Of a stretch of 64,000 nucleotides of DNA, positions 52,601-64,000 are shown in pieces. This stretch comes from Hypomesus transpacificus (Eukaryota > Chordata > Actinopteri > Osmeriformes > Osmeridae). The DNA lies in assembly GCF_021917145.1 (NCBI RefSeq), contig NC_061077.1, positions 10,094,083 through 10,158,082 on the forward strand, written 5' to 3'. The notes under the pieces were generated by a model that worked only from the letters and a program-made list of their open reading frames with translations, had not been told where the DNA came from and searched no databases. Each line of letters opens with the position of its first letter. The stretch's first letter is position 1. A program made the position numbers and the translations under genes.

Positions 52601-55600
52601 AAAGGGCTCCAATTTCACCTTGAGACGCACTCAGTCATGTGTTTCTTCATGGGAGAGCTGAGCTACAGCTAACTCATTCTCCTTAGTACAACAACAACTG
52701 GAGCTACATGATTGAAGTTCATAGGGATGGTATGCATAACAAAATGAAATGGACGGGTGAGTTTGATAGCAAATAGATTTCCGGAGCATCAGGATTAGTG
52801 AGGAATATCTAGGAGGCCAGCCTCCACCCTTGCTAACCTCTCACAGAGGGAGTTAAGCCTGCGCTGCAACGTGACTGTCCAGGGACAGTCGAGCTGTTCA
52901 AATGGGCCATAATTCAGGGGTAATATAAATAGTCTGACTAATGCCCCTAGTGGATTAAGCATACTAGAGCCTGGTGATTTACTACAAGAGACTGCGATAC
53001 AGGAGACTTGTGTATAGGAGGCTACACTAAAGCAGAACGTCCAACAGAGAGAGGTGACATCCATCCTGTGGGCCTGTGGGTCTCTGACCTTCGCTGTTTC
53101 TTCTATGATTTTCATGCTGTCTTCGTCGATGAATATTTTTCGAGGCGTAATTACTTTAATACATTACTGTCTTTTCCTCTTTACATGGTTACAGATATGA
53201 TAAATGTCCATCTGGTTTTCACATTAGCATCTTTGTATCATCCTTTATTTCACTGACCATATTTTACTAAAAGATAATTGGAAACATGTCCAATTTCCTG
53301 CGGCTGACCCTCGCCTCCATGAGTCTAATATCTCCAGGGCTCATCCGTAGGGCTGTTTAGATCAGGCTGTGTGTGTGTGTGTGTGTCCAACAGGGTATAG
53401 AGCATGTGGGGCACAACCCCCTCCCGGGAGGGCAGGAAGAGACCAGGCGCTCTTGGCTTCTCTCTGCTTCTCTCTGGATGAGTAATGTGCCAGCTGATGT
53501 GAGGCCCACAGATAGAGGAGTGCTGGAGCTGGGTGTGGTGACCTGTACTGTGAGGTCTAGAGTGTACGCCTCCAGTCTCCACGGTGTCCTCTAGAAACAC
53601 ACAATTCTGTATCAGGTCACAGGGACCAGCTTGATTTACGAGACAGTGCTATACAGTACATGGGCTGGCTGGATGACTCGTGGGTGATTTCTGTAGATCT
53701 TGGCTTGATGCTTCATACATATAGCCCCAAGGACCAGTCTGTTGGATGATTGTGTGTGACTGTGTGTGATTGTGTGTGTATTTGACTACATATATGCTGG
53801 TAATAAATCGGGTTTAAAATGAGGGGGTTATTTTCCAGGTGTGTCGACATCGCCCACCCACCAGCACGTCCCAATCCTCACTGTCATCCCCCTGTGGAGC
53901 AGGAAAGGAGGGGCTTCCTATGGAAAGGCTCTGATTGCATGGTAGATCTATATCCCAGACTGCTCAATAGGCCTGAGTGATAGGAGAATTGGGATTTGAT
54001 GTGAAACCTGGATATTGAATGTGAGACACAGACAGAGACAGGGAGCAGTAGAATTAGAGAGGCACTGATTCAGCGGATCTACATTCCGGGTCCATGTACA
54101 CAGGTTCTGGATCCGGTTGGGTTCTGAAATGCTGAATCACATGTGTAACCCAGACCAGCATCTGGTTGTGATTTGGCCCATCCCTCTTTCCCTCTTTCCC
54201 TCTCTCTCTCTCTCCCCCCTCTCTTTCGCTCTCACTCTCCCCCCTCCATTCTGCCTTCCAGCGAGGCAAGCGGGGGCTGACTTCCCAGAGCAGTCAGGAA
54301 ATGCGTCAACCCTCTGAAATATTAAAGAGAGCCCAGAGTAGAGGGCACCGGGGGAGACGGCCCTGCTGAGGCCCAGACCTCCGACGCCTGGCCTCTCTTT
54401 TCCTTTGGGAATCACCACTCACCACAGGGTCCTCAATGTCTCCATTCTCTGTTAGTAGTTCATACATGTTCATGATACAGCGGTATGAAATGTCAGTAAC
54501 ATTCATTTTTACTTGACACTTGTCTGCTAACAGCTCATGGTATTCGAGACATACCCATAAAATATCAAATAATTGTGTTCTTATTACTAGTCTATCATCA
54601 GTGTACTCAATGTCTTTACATTGGTGTCCTCGTTGGTCGGTGTGGTTGTTTCCCCCCCTGAATGAAGTCATTAACTGTTGTTTTCTAGCCTTTGTTGATG
54701 TTTGTGCTAGTAGTCTCCTGAGAGTCCTTGCTTCAGAGTGGAGGCCAATGAGCCATGACTGGAGAGGTTGTTAGTACAAAATCCCTCCTTCAGTCCTCCT
54801 CCTGGGAGCAGCTGGAATGAGATGTTTTGTGTAATCTTTTGCTTTATTAACTGAAAAAACACCTATTCCATCCCCTTATTTCATCCTAACGTAGTACACG
54901 TCAAAACAGCTGTTGTTGATTGTTGTGGTTCACTCCTTTGGATCACTTCCATCCTCACGTGTGGCAGGTTTCTGACCGGTGTCTTTCAGTCATATGTCCT
55001 GCAGATGTTTAGTGAAGGGGGTCTGGTCACGGGAGGTTATCAGCTTCCTGGTCGTCTGGTCTGTCGGCTGACTAAGGGCCACACTAAGGGTCACACAGGA
55101 GACGACCAGGATGAGGTCAGGGGTCAGGGTACGGAGCACAGGAAACACCTGGTGGAAGGAGGGGAGGCTGACACTGCAAACCACCTCTGTTATCTCTAGG
55201 TCTTAGTCTAGGAAAACATCCCCACCGACGCTATGGATCAGCGACCAGCAGGAATGGTCTGCGTGACATATAATTGTTTATTTGACACATCCAGTCCTGT
55301 TCCAATCCGAGCATTTTGACTGGTGGCATTATCTGAAAGGCTCAGCAACAAATGGTTGACGGTAGCAAATGCTTTGCACTCTTCGAGTAAAATCGGCTCT
55401 TTCTCTAAAACATAAGCTGTGTCTGAAAGCTCAATCTCCAAAAAGTTCTCAGACAGGAAAGAGCTGAATGCTTCACAGGTCTGGTATGTCTTTCTAGTTC
55501 AAGCCAAGCGGCATGTTTAGCCCACAAAAATGCCGGGAAGACTCCCAGCCCAGCTCTGGACAGTCATCATGGCTGTTGAAGAGGGAATTTCACTTGGGGG

Positions 55601-57951
55601 AATTCAGCTTTTTCACTCAAATGTCAGAGAATGGAAGGGTGATGGAGCTGCTCTGGACTTATACGCCCAGCCCGTAAGCCATACTGCCAGCCTAATGAGC
55701 TGGTCAGAACAAGGCGGGCAGCCCGTGTCTGTGGACTTCATTGTCTGCCTCCCCACAATGGAACTCTGTTCCTATTCTCACAGCCAAGTCTTTTACGCGT
55801 ACGCTCGTGTCTGTGTGTGTGCTCCCTCGTCTACCCTATATCTTCATTGACATTTTTCCTTGTTGGAGTCATGTCGACCACCTTGTGTTAATGTAAACCC
55901 TCTCCACCAGCCGAGACGCTTCATGTCCGGAGCCTTCTTTCGCTGCCAGATTTTCCCTCTTTCTCACTGTACCATCAGCTTTTCGCGCTCAGCCGTCTGG
56001 AACTGGTCAATCTAACCCTCACATTCTCAGTGCTTCTGTGATCGATGGGACATCCAGTAAAAGGGCTGTGACGTCGGAGCAGTGATGCTGGGAGAGTCTC
56101 TGGGACTGAATGCCACAGGGCATCATGAAGCAGCCCAGCGTGCTGAAAGGGTTAACCTCTGTCACACTTCCTCATACATGACAGCCTTTGTTAGGCAGCT
56201 CTGCTCCCTGTCTGAAGTGCCATTTCCCCATGGGCTCTGGCCTAATTGCCTGGCCCCTGCACTGACACAAGGGGGGTTAGGGTGCAGAGCTAGCTAGCTG
56301 CATAATACAGCCAGCTGGTTAGTCATGTCGCCTAATGACAGCCAACTACTAATAACCTCCTCTCTAAGAGCATTGATTATTCTTTAAAGAGGTCTTAGCT
56401 GACACATGTCTTCCACACTGGGGGTTTGAGATTACTCCAGGACAGTGGGGAGTTATTTTGGATAACATTTAAATGCCAGTGATATTTCCATCTACTTTAT
56501 GCCTAATATCCGAGACAACACACTTGTCTGTAACCATGGCAACTGGCCATGGCTAATGAGAACAGCAGGACGCCCTAATTGGTCATCTGGTTGGTAATAT
56601 GCAGCAAGCTTTCTGCCATTGGCCAAGAGGTATGGGAAGATATTCCATACACATGTTGAGGTTAGAAATTTAACCTCTACAGTATTCATTTTTCAATTAC
56701 AGGCTGTTGCATCAGACACTTCCACATCTTCCTGCAGTCTCATCACATGATCTCTCTCACAGTCAGTCACGTTGATTTCCTCCACACTGGAATATCCTTC
56801 TGAAAGTGTGAGTGAAAACAGGATAAACAAAGCCTCCAATGACCATATGACAGGTCAGTCCCACAGTCCTATGTGCTTTCCACAATGATTTCACCACAAT
56901 CACACAATACAAGGTCATGGCTCCAGGGCTGGGGGCTCCTTGTGCTTGCTGGCTGGGGTCCCATTCATTGTGTGAGTCTCGGCCGTGTTCCACTCTGACT
57001 GCCAAAGCAAAACGCTGTCAGCAGGAGGGTCAGGAGAGTGAGCAACACATGGCTGCTTTGGAACAACACTATTATTGGCTAGGTTTTTATTAGTCAATGA
57101 CCATTCACCATATATCCCCCCTACTGTGATTTACATAGAAGTGCCTGAGTGACGCATAGTGCGTGGGTCTCATTCTGTTCACATTGTACCGTTTCTGATA
57201 ATCGACTGTACTGCATGCCTGTCCTGTATGCTGCCAAGTGCCAGGCGTAGCTTGTGAGTGTCGTGATTTATTGACGGTTAATCTGTTAAATCTCGGATAT
57301 CCCTCCACCCAAAAGCTCGTCTTGAGCCCCACAGATTCCTGGTGTCGAGAAGGAGAGAGAATGTTGACATTGACAGGTGGCTGACCGCTGAGGCTGCTGT
57401 GATTTACAACGCCTGATCCAGATCATTTACCTTCCCACAGGAAGTAACAGAATTACCTGTAAACGTTGTTATTACACTGGAAGGACGCGATTGATTCACC
57501 AAGCTACGCTACAAAAGATTGGGTCTCATTGGAGAAAATGTAAAACGTTTGTTAAACAAGCACAAACGGAGGCAGTGAAGTATCAATATGTCCTTCAGTA
57601 CCATTCCTCTTTCATTTGCCTCCATGTTCTCCAAACCGTGAGCTAGTTGGTGTTTTTTAGATCTTGGAGCCTGGAGGGGAGATGCAGCTCGTGTGTATGC
57701 AGAGAGCTCTCTCATGGCTCCCGTTCCTCCAGCATGCTGATGACTCACCTGCATGTGGCCCAAACAGAGATGATAAACACAGGCTACCGGGCTCAAGGGA
57801 TGGCAAGCTGTTGATATGATTCTGCCTACGTAGGGACCAGGAAATAGACACACAGGCATCATGCAGTAGCCATTTCCTGCTATATTGTAATGAGGCTCAG
57901 GAAGGATGCTACAGGTCAGTGAGCCGATGGCCTGCTAGCACCCATCCCATT

Positions 57952-57952
<1 letters not shown>

Positions 57953-57993
<41 letters not shown>
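57953..57993. repeat. 41-nt poly-C tract
   Basis: An uninterrupted cytosine run in the acap3 intron, the second such tract in the window (the other is in ddx19 intron 8). The true length may differ from the assembled one. Confidence 0.95.
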
Positions 57994-57995
<2 letters not shown>

Positions 57996-58588
57996 TCCCT
58001 GTCCTGTTGAGGCATCCTTTAGAGGCTTCGCACAAACAGACGTCCTCCAGCCACACAGTTCCAAATATCAGCCTATTCCCAGATAAGAACTGGCCCTGTC
58101 CCGCTCTGAGACTGACAGCCTGCCTCTGTTAACTGTCAAACCCTCAGGGACCCTCTACAGAATGTCCTTGCTATCAGGTTAGTAAAACTGTTTGAGAAAG
58201 AAACAAAGAGAAAATCATGATTTGTGTAGACCACCAAAGAGGTGTTATGTGGTCTTTTGTAATCAATGTGACAAGAGAAAAGTTGTTTTGATATGGGTTG
58301 CCTGGGAAATTAAGTGCTAAATAAAAGCAGTTGGCTATTGCATGTATTTAGACATCTGTTATCTGTCATATTATTATCTATATCCTTAGACAAATATCTA
58401 GATTTTGGATTACGCTATCTCATCTTAATTTCAGTGAGACTACCTTTTCTTGGTGTTTTAAACACTGGGAAGAACAAATACTGAAAAGAGCGGGAAAACA
58501 GCCAAGCTGCAGCTTCTCTCAGCAGTTGCTGTCATTCATGACAGTGGTCCCACTCACAAGCTCTTTTGGTATGTGGAGACTGCTGAAC

Positions 58589-58619
<31 letters not shown>

Positions 58620-58620
58620 G
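58589..58620. repeat. (CA)n microsatellite
   Basis: CA dinucleotides with one AAAC interruption, in the acap3 intron. A similar tract is at 60462-60487. Confidence 0.9.
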
Positions 58621-61014
58621 GGTGACTGTGGCTTTTGGCAGGCTAACCCTGATCATTTTCCCAGTTTGTCCTCTGTGCAGCATGAGACTGTATGAATATG
58701 GAGAGCAGGGGCAGCTTCTCTCTCCTTGGGGGTTCGGTCACCCTAACAGGGTCACATGAGGGTCACACCCGGGTCACTGCATGGGTGACAGAGATATGGT
58801 GCATGTCACTAATTAGCCTATTAAACACTATTGATGAATTAGCTTGAGTTCCGTAGCGTTTGGTCAATAGAAGAGCAGTAATTGACATCTGATTGACAGC
58901 TGGTTCTGGGGTTTTCTGTTATATTTTAGACATACTAGTGGTTCATTTTGTATATTGGTGTGTTTAGCACAGCCAGACCAGACCCAGGTTAAATTACTCC
59001 TACTTTAGACCTCCATAAATCTTTTGCAAAATGTGCACTGTCAACAAGTCATGTTCAAATTAGCTGCTGGACCAAACGTTCTTTTTCTGACTCTCCAGTA
59101 CCGATCTTTTTGGTTTTAATGACCAGCTCTGGCAAGCGTATTAAAGGAACAGGGTTCACATGAGCCAGAGAGAAAGCTTGTTTGGTTTAAATGTCTCAGC
59201 TAAAGAATGTGTCTCTGTTCTCTTCTCCATGGGCATATTGAGAAGATGGGATGCATGTGGTCAGATTAAAGGGGAATGTTTAGCCTGGGCTGGAGTGACA
59301 GTGACTGCCTGGCTTCCCTCTCTGACTGTGAACCGTTGGCTGTTAGACACCGCCAGAACTATCGTCTCTCTCCCAGGGCAGAACTAAAACCATGTGCACG
59401 TGTTGTTCAAGGCCCAGCAAGATACTTGGCCAGTTCCAGTGATACAGTATAGCAGTTCCTTCATAACAGCAGGCAGAGCAGGCTGTTATGTTTTAAAAAA
59501 AGGAGGAGGGCCGGCTGATTCACATTTTGTTTCCAACTTCTCAAAAGCAAACACCATTGGGCAAGGATATGTCATGTGCTCTCTGATACCCAATGAATGG
59601 ATAGCTTACAAGGCAGTTCAAAAGAACACAGAATAGTATTCTTTTCTCAAATAACTCAATTTCAGCCTTGATTCAGCACCAAGTAGTGTATTCTGCTCTT
59701 TCTAAGGAGTCCAGGCACACAAAGCCTTGAGATCTCCCACTCTGATGTTGTAAGTGCTGGAGGTAGGGAGTGGTGGTGAAGCATGGCAGTGCCACAGCAG
59801 ACCAGGGCAATGCAGAGGAGGGCGGGGGTGCAGCGGTGATAGGAAAGGAGGGGTGCAGAAATGCAGACAGGCTCAAATTCAAGCCCAGCAGGCGGGCTGC
59901 CGTCGTTAGTGGAGACGGCAGCCCAGATATCTCCTGCTCCAGTAAAAAGCCAGCATGTTGATTTTGGAGAGGTCAGCGTTCAGTCAGGCGTGGAATAGAC
60001 TCTATGGGCCAAAAAGAAAAAGAGAGCGAGAGAGAGAGAGACCCCCCTCTCTGCACTACACCCTCCTTATCCTCTTTCCACCCCTCTGAATTCAGACAGA
60101 CAGAGCGCTGGATTAGTTAGGTTGTGGAGAGGACTCTTCATAAGGCTGCTGCTCAGTGGACTGGGCTGTACTGATGATGTATCGGTGTTTAGAGCTCTCT
60201 GTCAGGTCAAAGTGAGCTCAGCTGGTCTCTGCATGCAAATAAGCTCCAAATCATGTCCCACTGGGGGCCTATGGGAATTGTGTGTGGAGGAAAACACAGA
60301 CACATGGTGTGTTTTCACATCCACTTACACGCAACTTTCAGTTTGGTGGAGAGAAGCTTGTTTGCTTTCTGACTGCAGGCTGTCAATCTCACAAGGTGGG
60401 CCACATCCTTCTTAGGCGTCTGTCTTGATGCATGACAGTTACACAAGTCTAAATAAACACACATACACACACACACACACACACACAAGCACTCGCACAT
60501 GACTATCTGGGGCATACAGAGAATGATAACTGAGGTTCTTTCCCAGTCTGCTATGGAGGCCTGGCAGAATGGTAGATGTAGGGATGGTCAAGGATGATGT
60601 CTCTGACTCCTGTCTGCCAGGAACTGAGATCATCAGGTCTGGGAAGTGATGGTGCCCTGAGGATTCCATCATGTAGGCTGCTATATGACCACTGTTACTG
60701 CATCTGGCAGGTACACGTATGTACAATGTGGAACAGGAAAATGTGTTTGCACCATAAGCAATATGGTAAAATATACAGTAATTTAAATGTTGACATTAAA
60801 AGGTTGCTGAACTGCCCCAGTTGTGATGTCTCTTGTAGTCTCCTTCTGCTACAGCCTGGGAGGTGAATGAAGTGTGTGTGTGTATTGAATGGAGTGTGTG
60901 TTGAATGGGGTATGTGTTGAATGGGGTATGTGTTTGAAAAAACCGTTACAAGAGGTTAAATCTCTGGACATAACTCTGAGCTCCTGTCAGAGCTTCTCAT
61001 TCCTTTGCTTGTCT

Positions 61015-61115
61015 GGGAGGGAGGGAGGGAGGGAGGGAAGGAAGGAAGGAAGGGGGGAGGGAGGGAGGGAGGGAGGGAGGGAAGGGGGGAGGGAAGGGGG
61101 GAGGGAGCAAAGGAG
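61015..61115. repeat. (GGGA)n/(GGAA)n microsatellite
   Basis: About 100 bp of GGGA and GGAA tetranucleotides with short poly-G interruptions. Gly/Arg/Glu open frames across it are spurious. Confidence 0.95.
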
Positions 61116-64000
61116 GAAAGGGGGGGTAGGGGCATTTGGCTGCCTATTTTAGGACTGTTTAGGCCCCCAGCACCCCAAGCACCTGTACCCCCAGGGACCC
61201 CAGTACCTCAAGTCCCTGTGAGGATGAGTTGGGTCTACTGGGTATACTAGAGAAGCCTGTCAATGTCACTTTAGTCTGATTTCTTTTCACAGCCCCCCAG
61301 AGACTCTGGGGTTTAGCTGGCATTCTGCGTAACCATGTAGGTGGCTAAGAGTCATGGATGGTAGGCAGGAAATGACTTACTAACCCAGATTTTCTTATCG
61401 AGATCCTGTTAAAATTGCACAGTTGTTTAGATGTCAGGCTGTTGTTTTATATCTGCCCCTCAGCATTATTGTCTAATGCCTGATTCAGACCAGATTGAAT
61501 TTCTCAAACTCTGCTTGATGCAACAGGACCATGTGGCCATGGAAGGAAATAATAGGCTTGTTTTATTTTGTGCCAAATGAAAATATTTTCGATCTGAACA
61601 TGGACAAAATGTGGACCATATCAGAGTCATGCACAGGCACACATTGTATTGAAACTAGCAAAAAATGTAAGACATACGTCATGCATGAGATATCAGGCTA
61701 CAGAATACAACTGTGGATGTTAGTTTTTTTTTTTTTTTTAGGGGGGGCGGGCTGCAGGTGTTTAATCCATCGCCTGGGAAACAGGATGAATTGAGTAGTT
61801 GCCATTCAGCTGTTGGCTACTTGTGGATTTGGCTCATGAGGATAGAATGGGGGATGGTAGGGATGACATACTGTGCTAGCTGTGCAGGACTACAGGGAGA
61901 CCGTAAACACATCTCCTGGGATGTGACAGACCTCCTCAGTACATTCTGTACAGTGCTACAGTGCTGACCACCCGACACATCCTACTGATGGGATGAAGAG
62001 GGGCTTTTGTCCTGACATGTCCTGAACATGTCGCTTGTCAAAGGGAGATGTTGCATCCATGACAGTTTTCTGCTTGGCCTCCTGTGAGGCGGTAATCGAA
62101 GCATAAATGAGTCATTATTGCCCCGGCAGATGCGTCAGCCCTGTGAAGCCATCGGTGCAGATGTGTGTGTGTGGAACAACGTCTGGGGCCTGGGAGTCTA
62201 GTTTAGCAGAGCGTTAAGCTGAGCTGTGTTCACTCACTGCGGGGCTTCATACTGTAGCTCCATGAAATAAGAAAGAGGCCTTCAAGTGATAGGACGAATG
62301 GGCTGAGTGTGCTAAAGGTGACATGGTCTCGATTATTTCAATTGACACGAAACAAGATACGAGGCCATTTAGGGGACCACTCAGGATCAAGTCAAGTCAC
62401 ACACAAATCACAGGATTATTATTTTCGAAGGAAGGAAAGAACATTTTGTGAGCACATTAGAGCATGTTGCCCTCTTTAAAAAGAACAGTTTGAGCTGGAT
62501 GTTGAGTCAATGACCTGGCATAGCTGGGGGCAGCGTGCAGTCTGCTGTGTGAGACCAGGCAGTGGTCTACCAAGCCAAGGACTGATCCAGATGCGAATGG
62601 GCAGGGCCGAGGCACTCAGAGGAGGGCTGCTAGGAATATCCAGGCGGGCAGGGCTGCTGGCTGCTCAGTGGAGCTAAAGAGAATAGACCTTGCCTCTGGG
62701 ACCCCACCCCCACCCCCACCAATAACCCTTTCAGCCATGCACCACAGCCTCAATTAGGGCTCTAAAGCAATCAATATTCGAACAAAAATGCTGTCATCCT
62801 CCCAGACAGACAGGAAGTGGGTTTGTCACAAAGGGGTCCCTAGATGGGGCCAGCCCTTCCCCCTGCCTGGCCCCACCTTCCGCACCACCACCCCCACCAC
62901 CCCCACCACCCCCAAGCAGCCCATTCACACCACTGAATATAAGCCCACTCTTGTTGGATGACAAGTTTAGAGGAGATTAAAGATATTGAGCTGTGAAAAG
63001 AGAAAGCCAGATTGGCATCAAACAGCACGTTGATTACAAAGGATCATTTCAAGCCAACAGTCAGTCACTGACCCAGCTGTTCTACCCTCTCCCATTAGTA
63101 TGCTGGCTCTGTGGTAGAGCGGCGATGGCTCTCATTGGTTGACTCCCTCCCCACCGGGCCTTCGTCCATTTGGCTGTTGTGCCTCAGCTGGCGCTGGGTA
63201 TGAGGCTGACTATCGGCTCACTGTCGGCTCACTGTCGGCTGTGTTTAGGGGTCACTACCTGGGTCTGGTCTGGCTGCCTCCTCATCCGCCCACCTGCTCA
63301 TCAGCCATACAGACCACCAGCTCTGCACAGCCCCTCCCAAACCTCCGTCCTCTGGGAGCTCTCTGTTCAGCTGCCTCCTCTTTCCTCCAACACCCGGCCT
63401 GCATGCTGCCGACGGGCCAAGCTTACCAATGAGATGGATGGGGGACAAGGAGAGAGCAGGCCGCACTTTGAAATGAACAAGTGGCGCATGTTAGACGATT
63501 TTCTTTCGGAGGATGGGCCAAGGAAAGCACCACAATGAAAGAGTTGACTTTGTTTATTAAATCGAGCTGCTCGGATCAGGTCACCACAACAGGCAGAGTG
63601 GTTGGCATGAGTGAGAAACATGTCTCTCAGATGGACATTATATACATGAGCTGGACCATACAAATATAGTAACCACCAAAACATGTCCTTAAACGGTACA
63701 CATTCCACAACTTCAGGCACAGGATAAAAACGCACAGGTGATGTGGTCATAGCTCATTGTGTATACTATTTTCTGCATGTCGCTCTTTCCAAAGGTTAAA
63801 GTGCACATTCTCCAATCTATATGTGTGTTGTCACAAGCCCACTGCGTGACCTATTGACCACAGCAAGAGACAACCTCACATATGTATAGAAAACCTGTGT
63901 ATCAGCCTACAAATGAAGAGTTTCATGCGGAGTAAACAGGCCTGGCTTAATGGAAGCTCATCATCCTTATGTACAATGTGAACATCTCGCATGGCCCACG

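Larger units (their letters stand above)
46644..64000 (+). other. acap3: Probable acap3 intron 1 (continues beyond the window)
   Basis: Over 17 kb without any exon I can identify on either strand. It contains simple repeats at 53372-53388 (GT), 58589-58619 (CA), 57953-57993 (poly-C), 60462-60487 (CA), 61015-61107 (GGGA/GGAA), 61722-61739 (poly-T) and 62882-62915 (CCACCACCC). Short open frames are scattered and have no family resemblance. Conserved regulatory elements may be present but cannot be recognised from one sequence. Confidence 0.6.

Noticed and set aside
63367-63750. 127-codon minus-strand frame near the window end
   Set aside because: It lies in what should be acap3 intron sequence, with no recognisable motif or splice context.

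Overview
The window is nuclear DNA of a bony fish, almost certainly a teleost. It has intron-rich, vertebrate-type genes with GT..AG introns and AATAAA signals. Many microsatellites and short interspersed repeats of teleost type are present, and no operons or ribosome binding sites. Seven protein-coding genes could be assembled exon by exon from both strands; every splice phase closes, and the predicted lengths agree with the vertebrate families.

Layout: 1-5.4 kb has no recognisable gene and holds a GA/GTGA microsatellite and a 20-bp minisatellite. About 5.4-22.75 kb (minus strand) is vwa5b1, with 20 coding exons and a predicted 1271 residues; its intron 13 carries a roughly 2.8-kb composite repetitive element. 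26.0-29.4 kb (plus) is a DDX19-type DEAD-box RNA helicase (12 exons, 491 residues). 30.6-31.4 kb (minus) is ubxn10 in one coding exon. 32.6-33.5 kb (minus) is cptp (gltpd1), head-to-head with ints11 (33.9-39.3 kb, plus, 17 exons, 601 residues). 39.9-40.8 kb (minus) is a single-exon P2Y/LPA-like class A GPCR. 46.6 kb (plus) is coding exon 1 of acap3; the remaining 17 kb looks like its first intron.

The genes are housekeeping or signalling genes and not one pathway: mRNA export (DDX19), Integrator RNA cleavage (INTS11), ceramide-1-phosphate transport (CPTP), a ciliary VCP cofactor (UBXN10), a VIT/VWA protein, a GPCR and an Arf-GAP. The order joins two blocks that in human lie apart on chromosome 1p36 (VWA5B1-UBXN10 and CPTP-INTS11-ACAP3), with a DDX19 gene between UBXN10 and VWA5B1. 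Two gene pairs (ddx19/ubxn10 and ints11/GPCR) end tail-to-tail with poly(A) signals 34 and 10 bp apart.

I found no new biological system. The most interesting features are structural: a terminal-inverted-repeat element containing three tRNA-like units, a 457-bp MITE in ints11, a diverged duplication flanking the GPCR with a perfect 33-bp inverted repeat, and three introns in which simple repeats form or crowd the splice signals.
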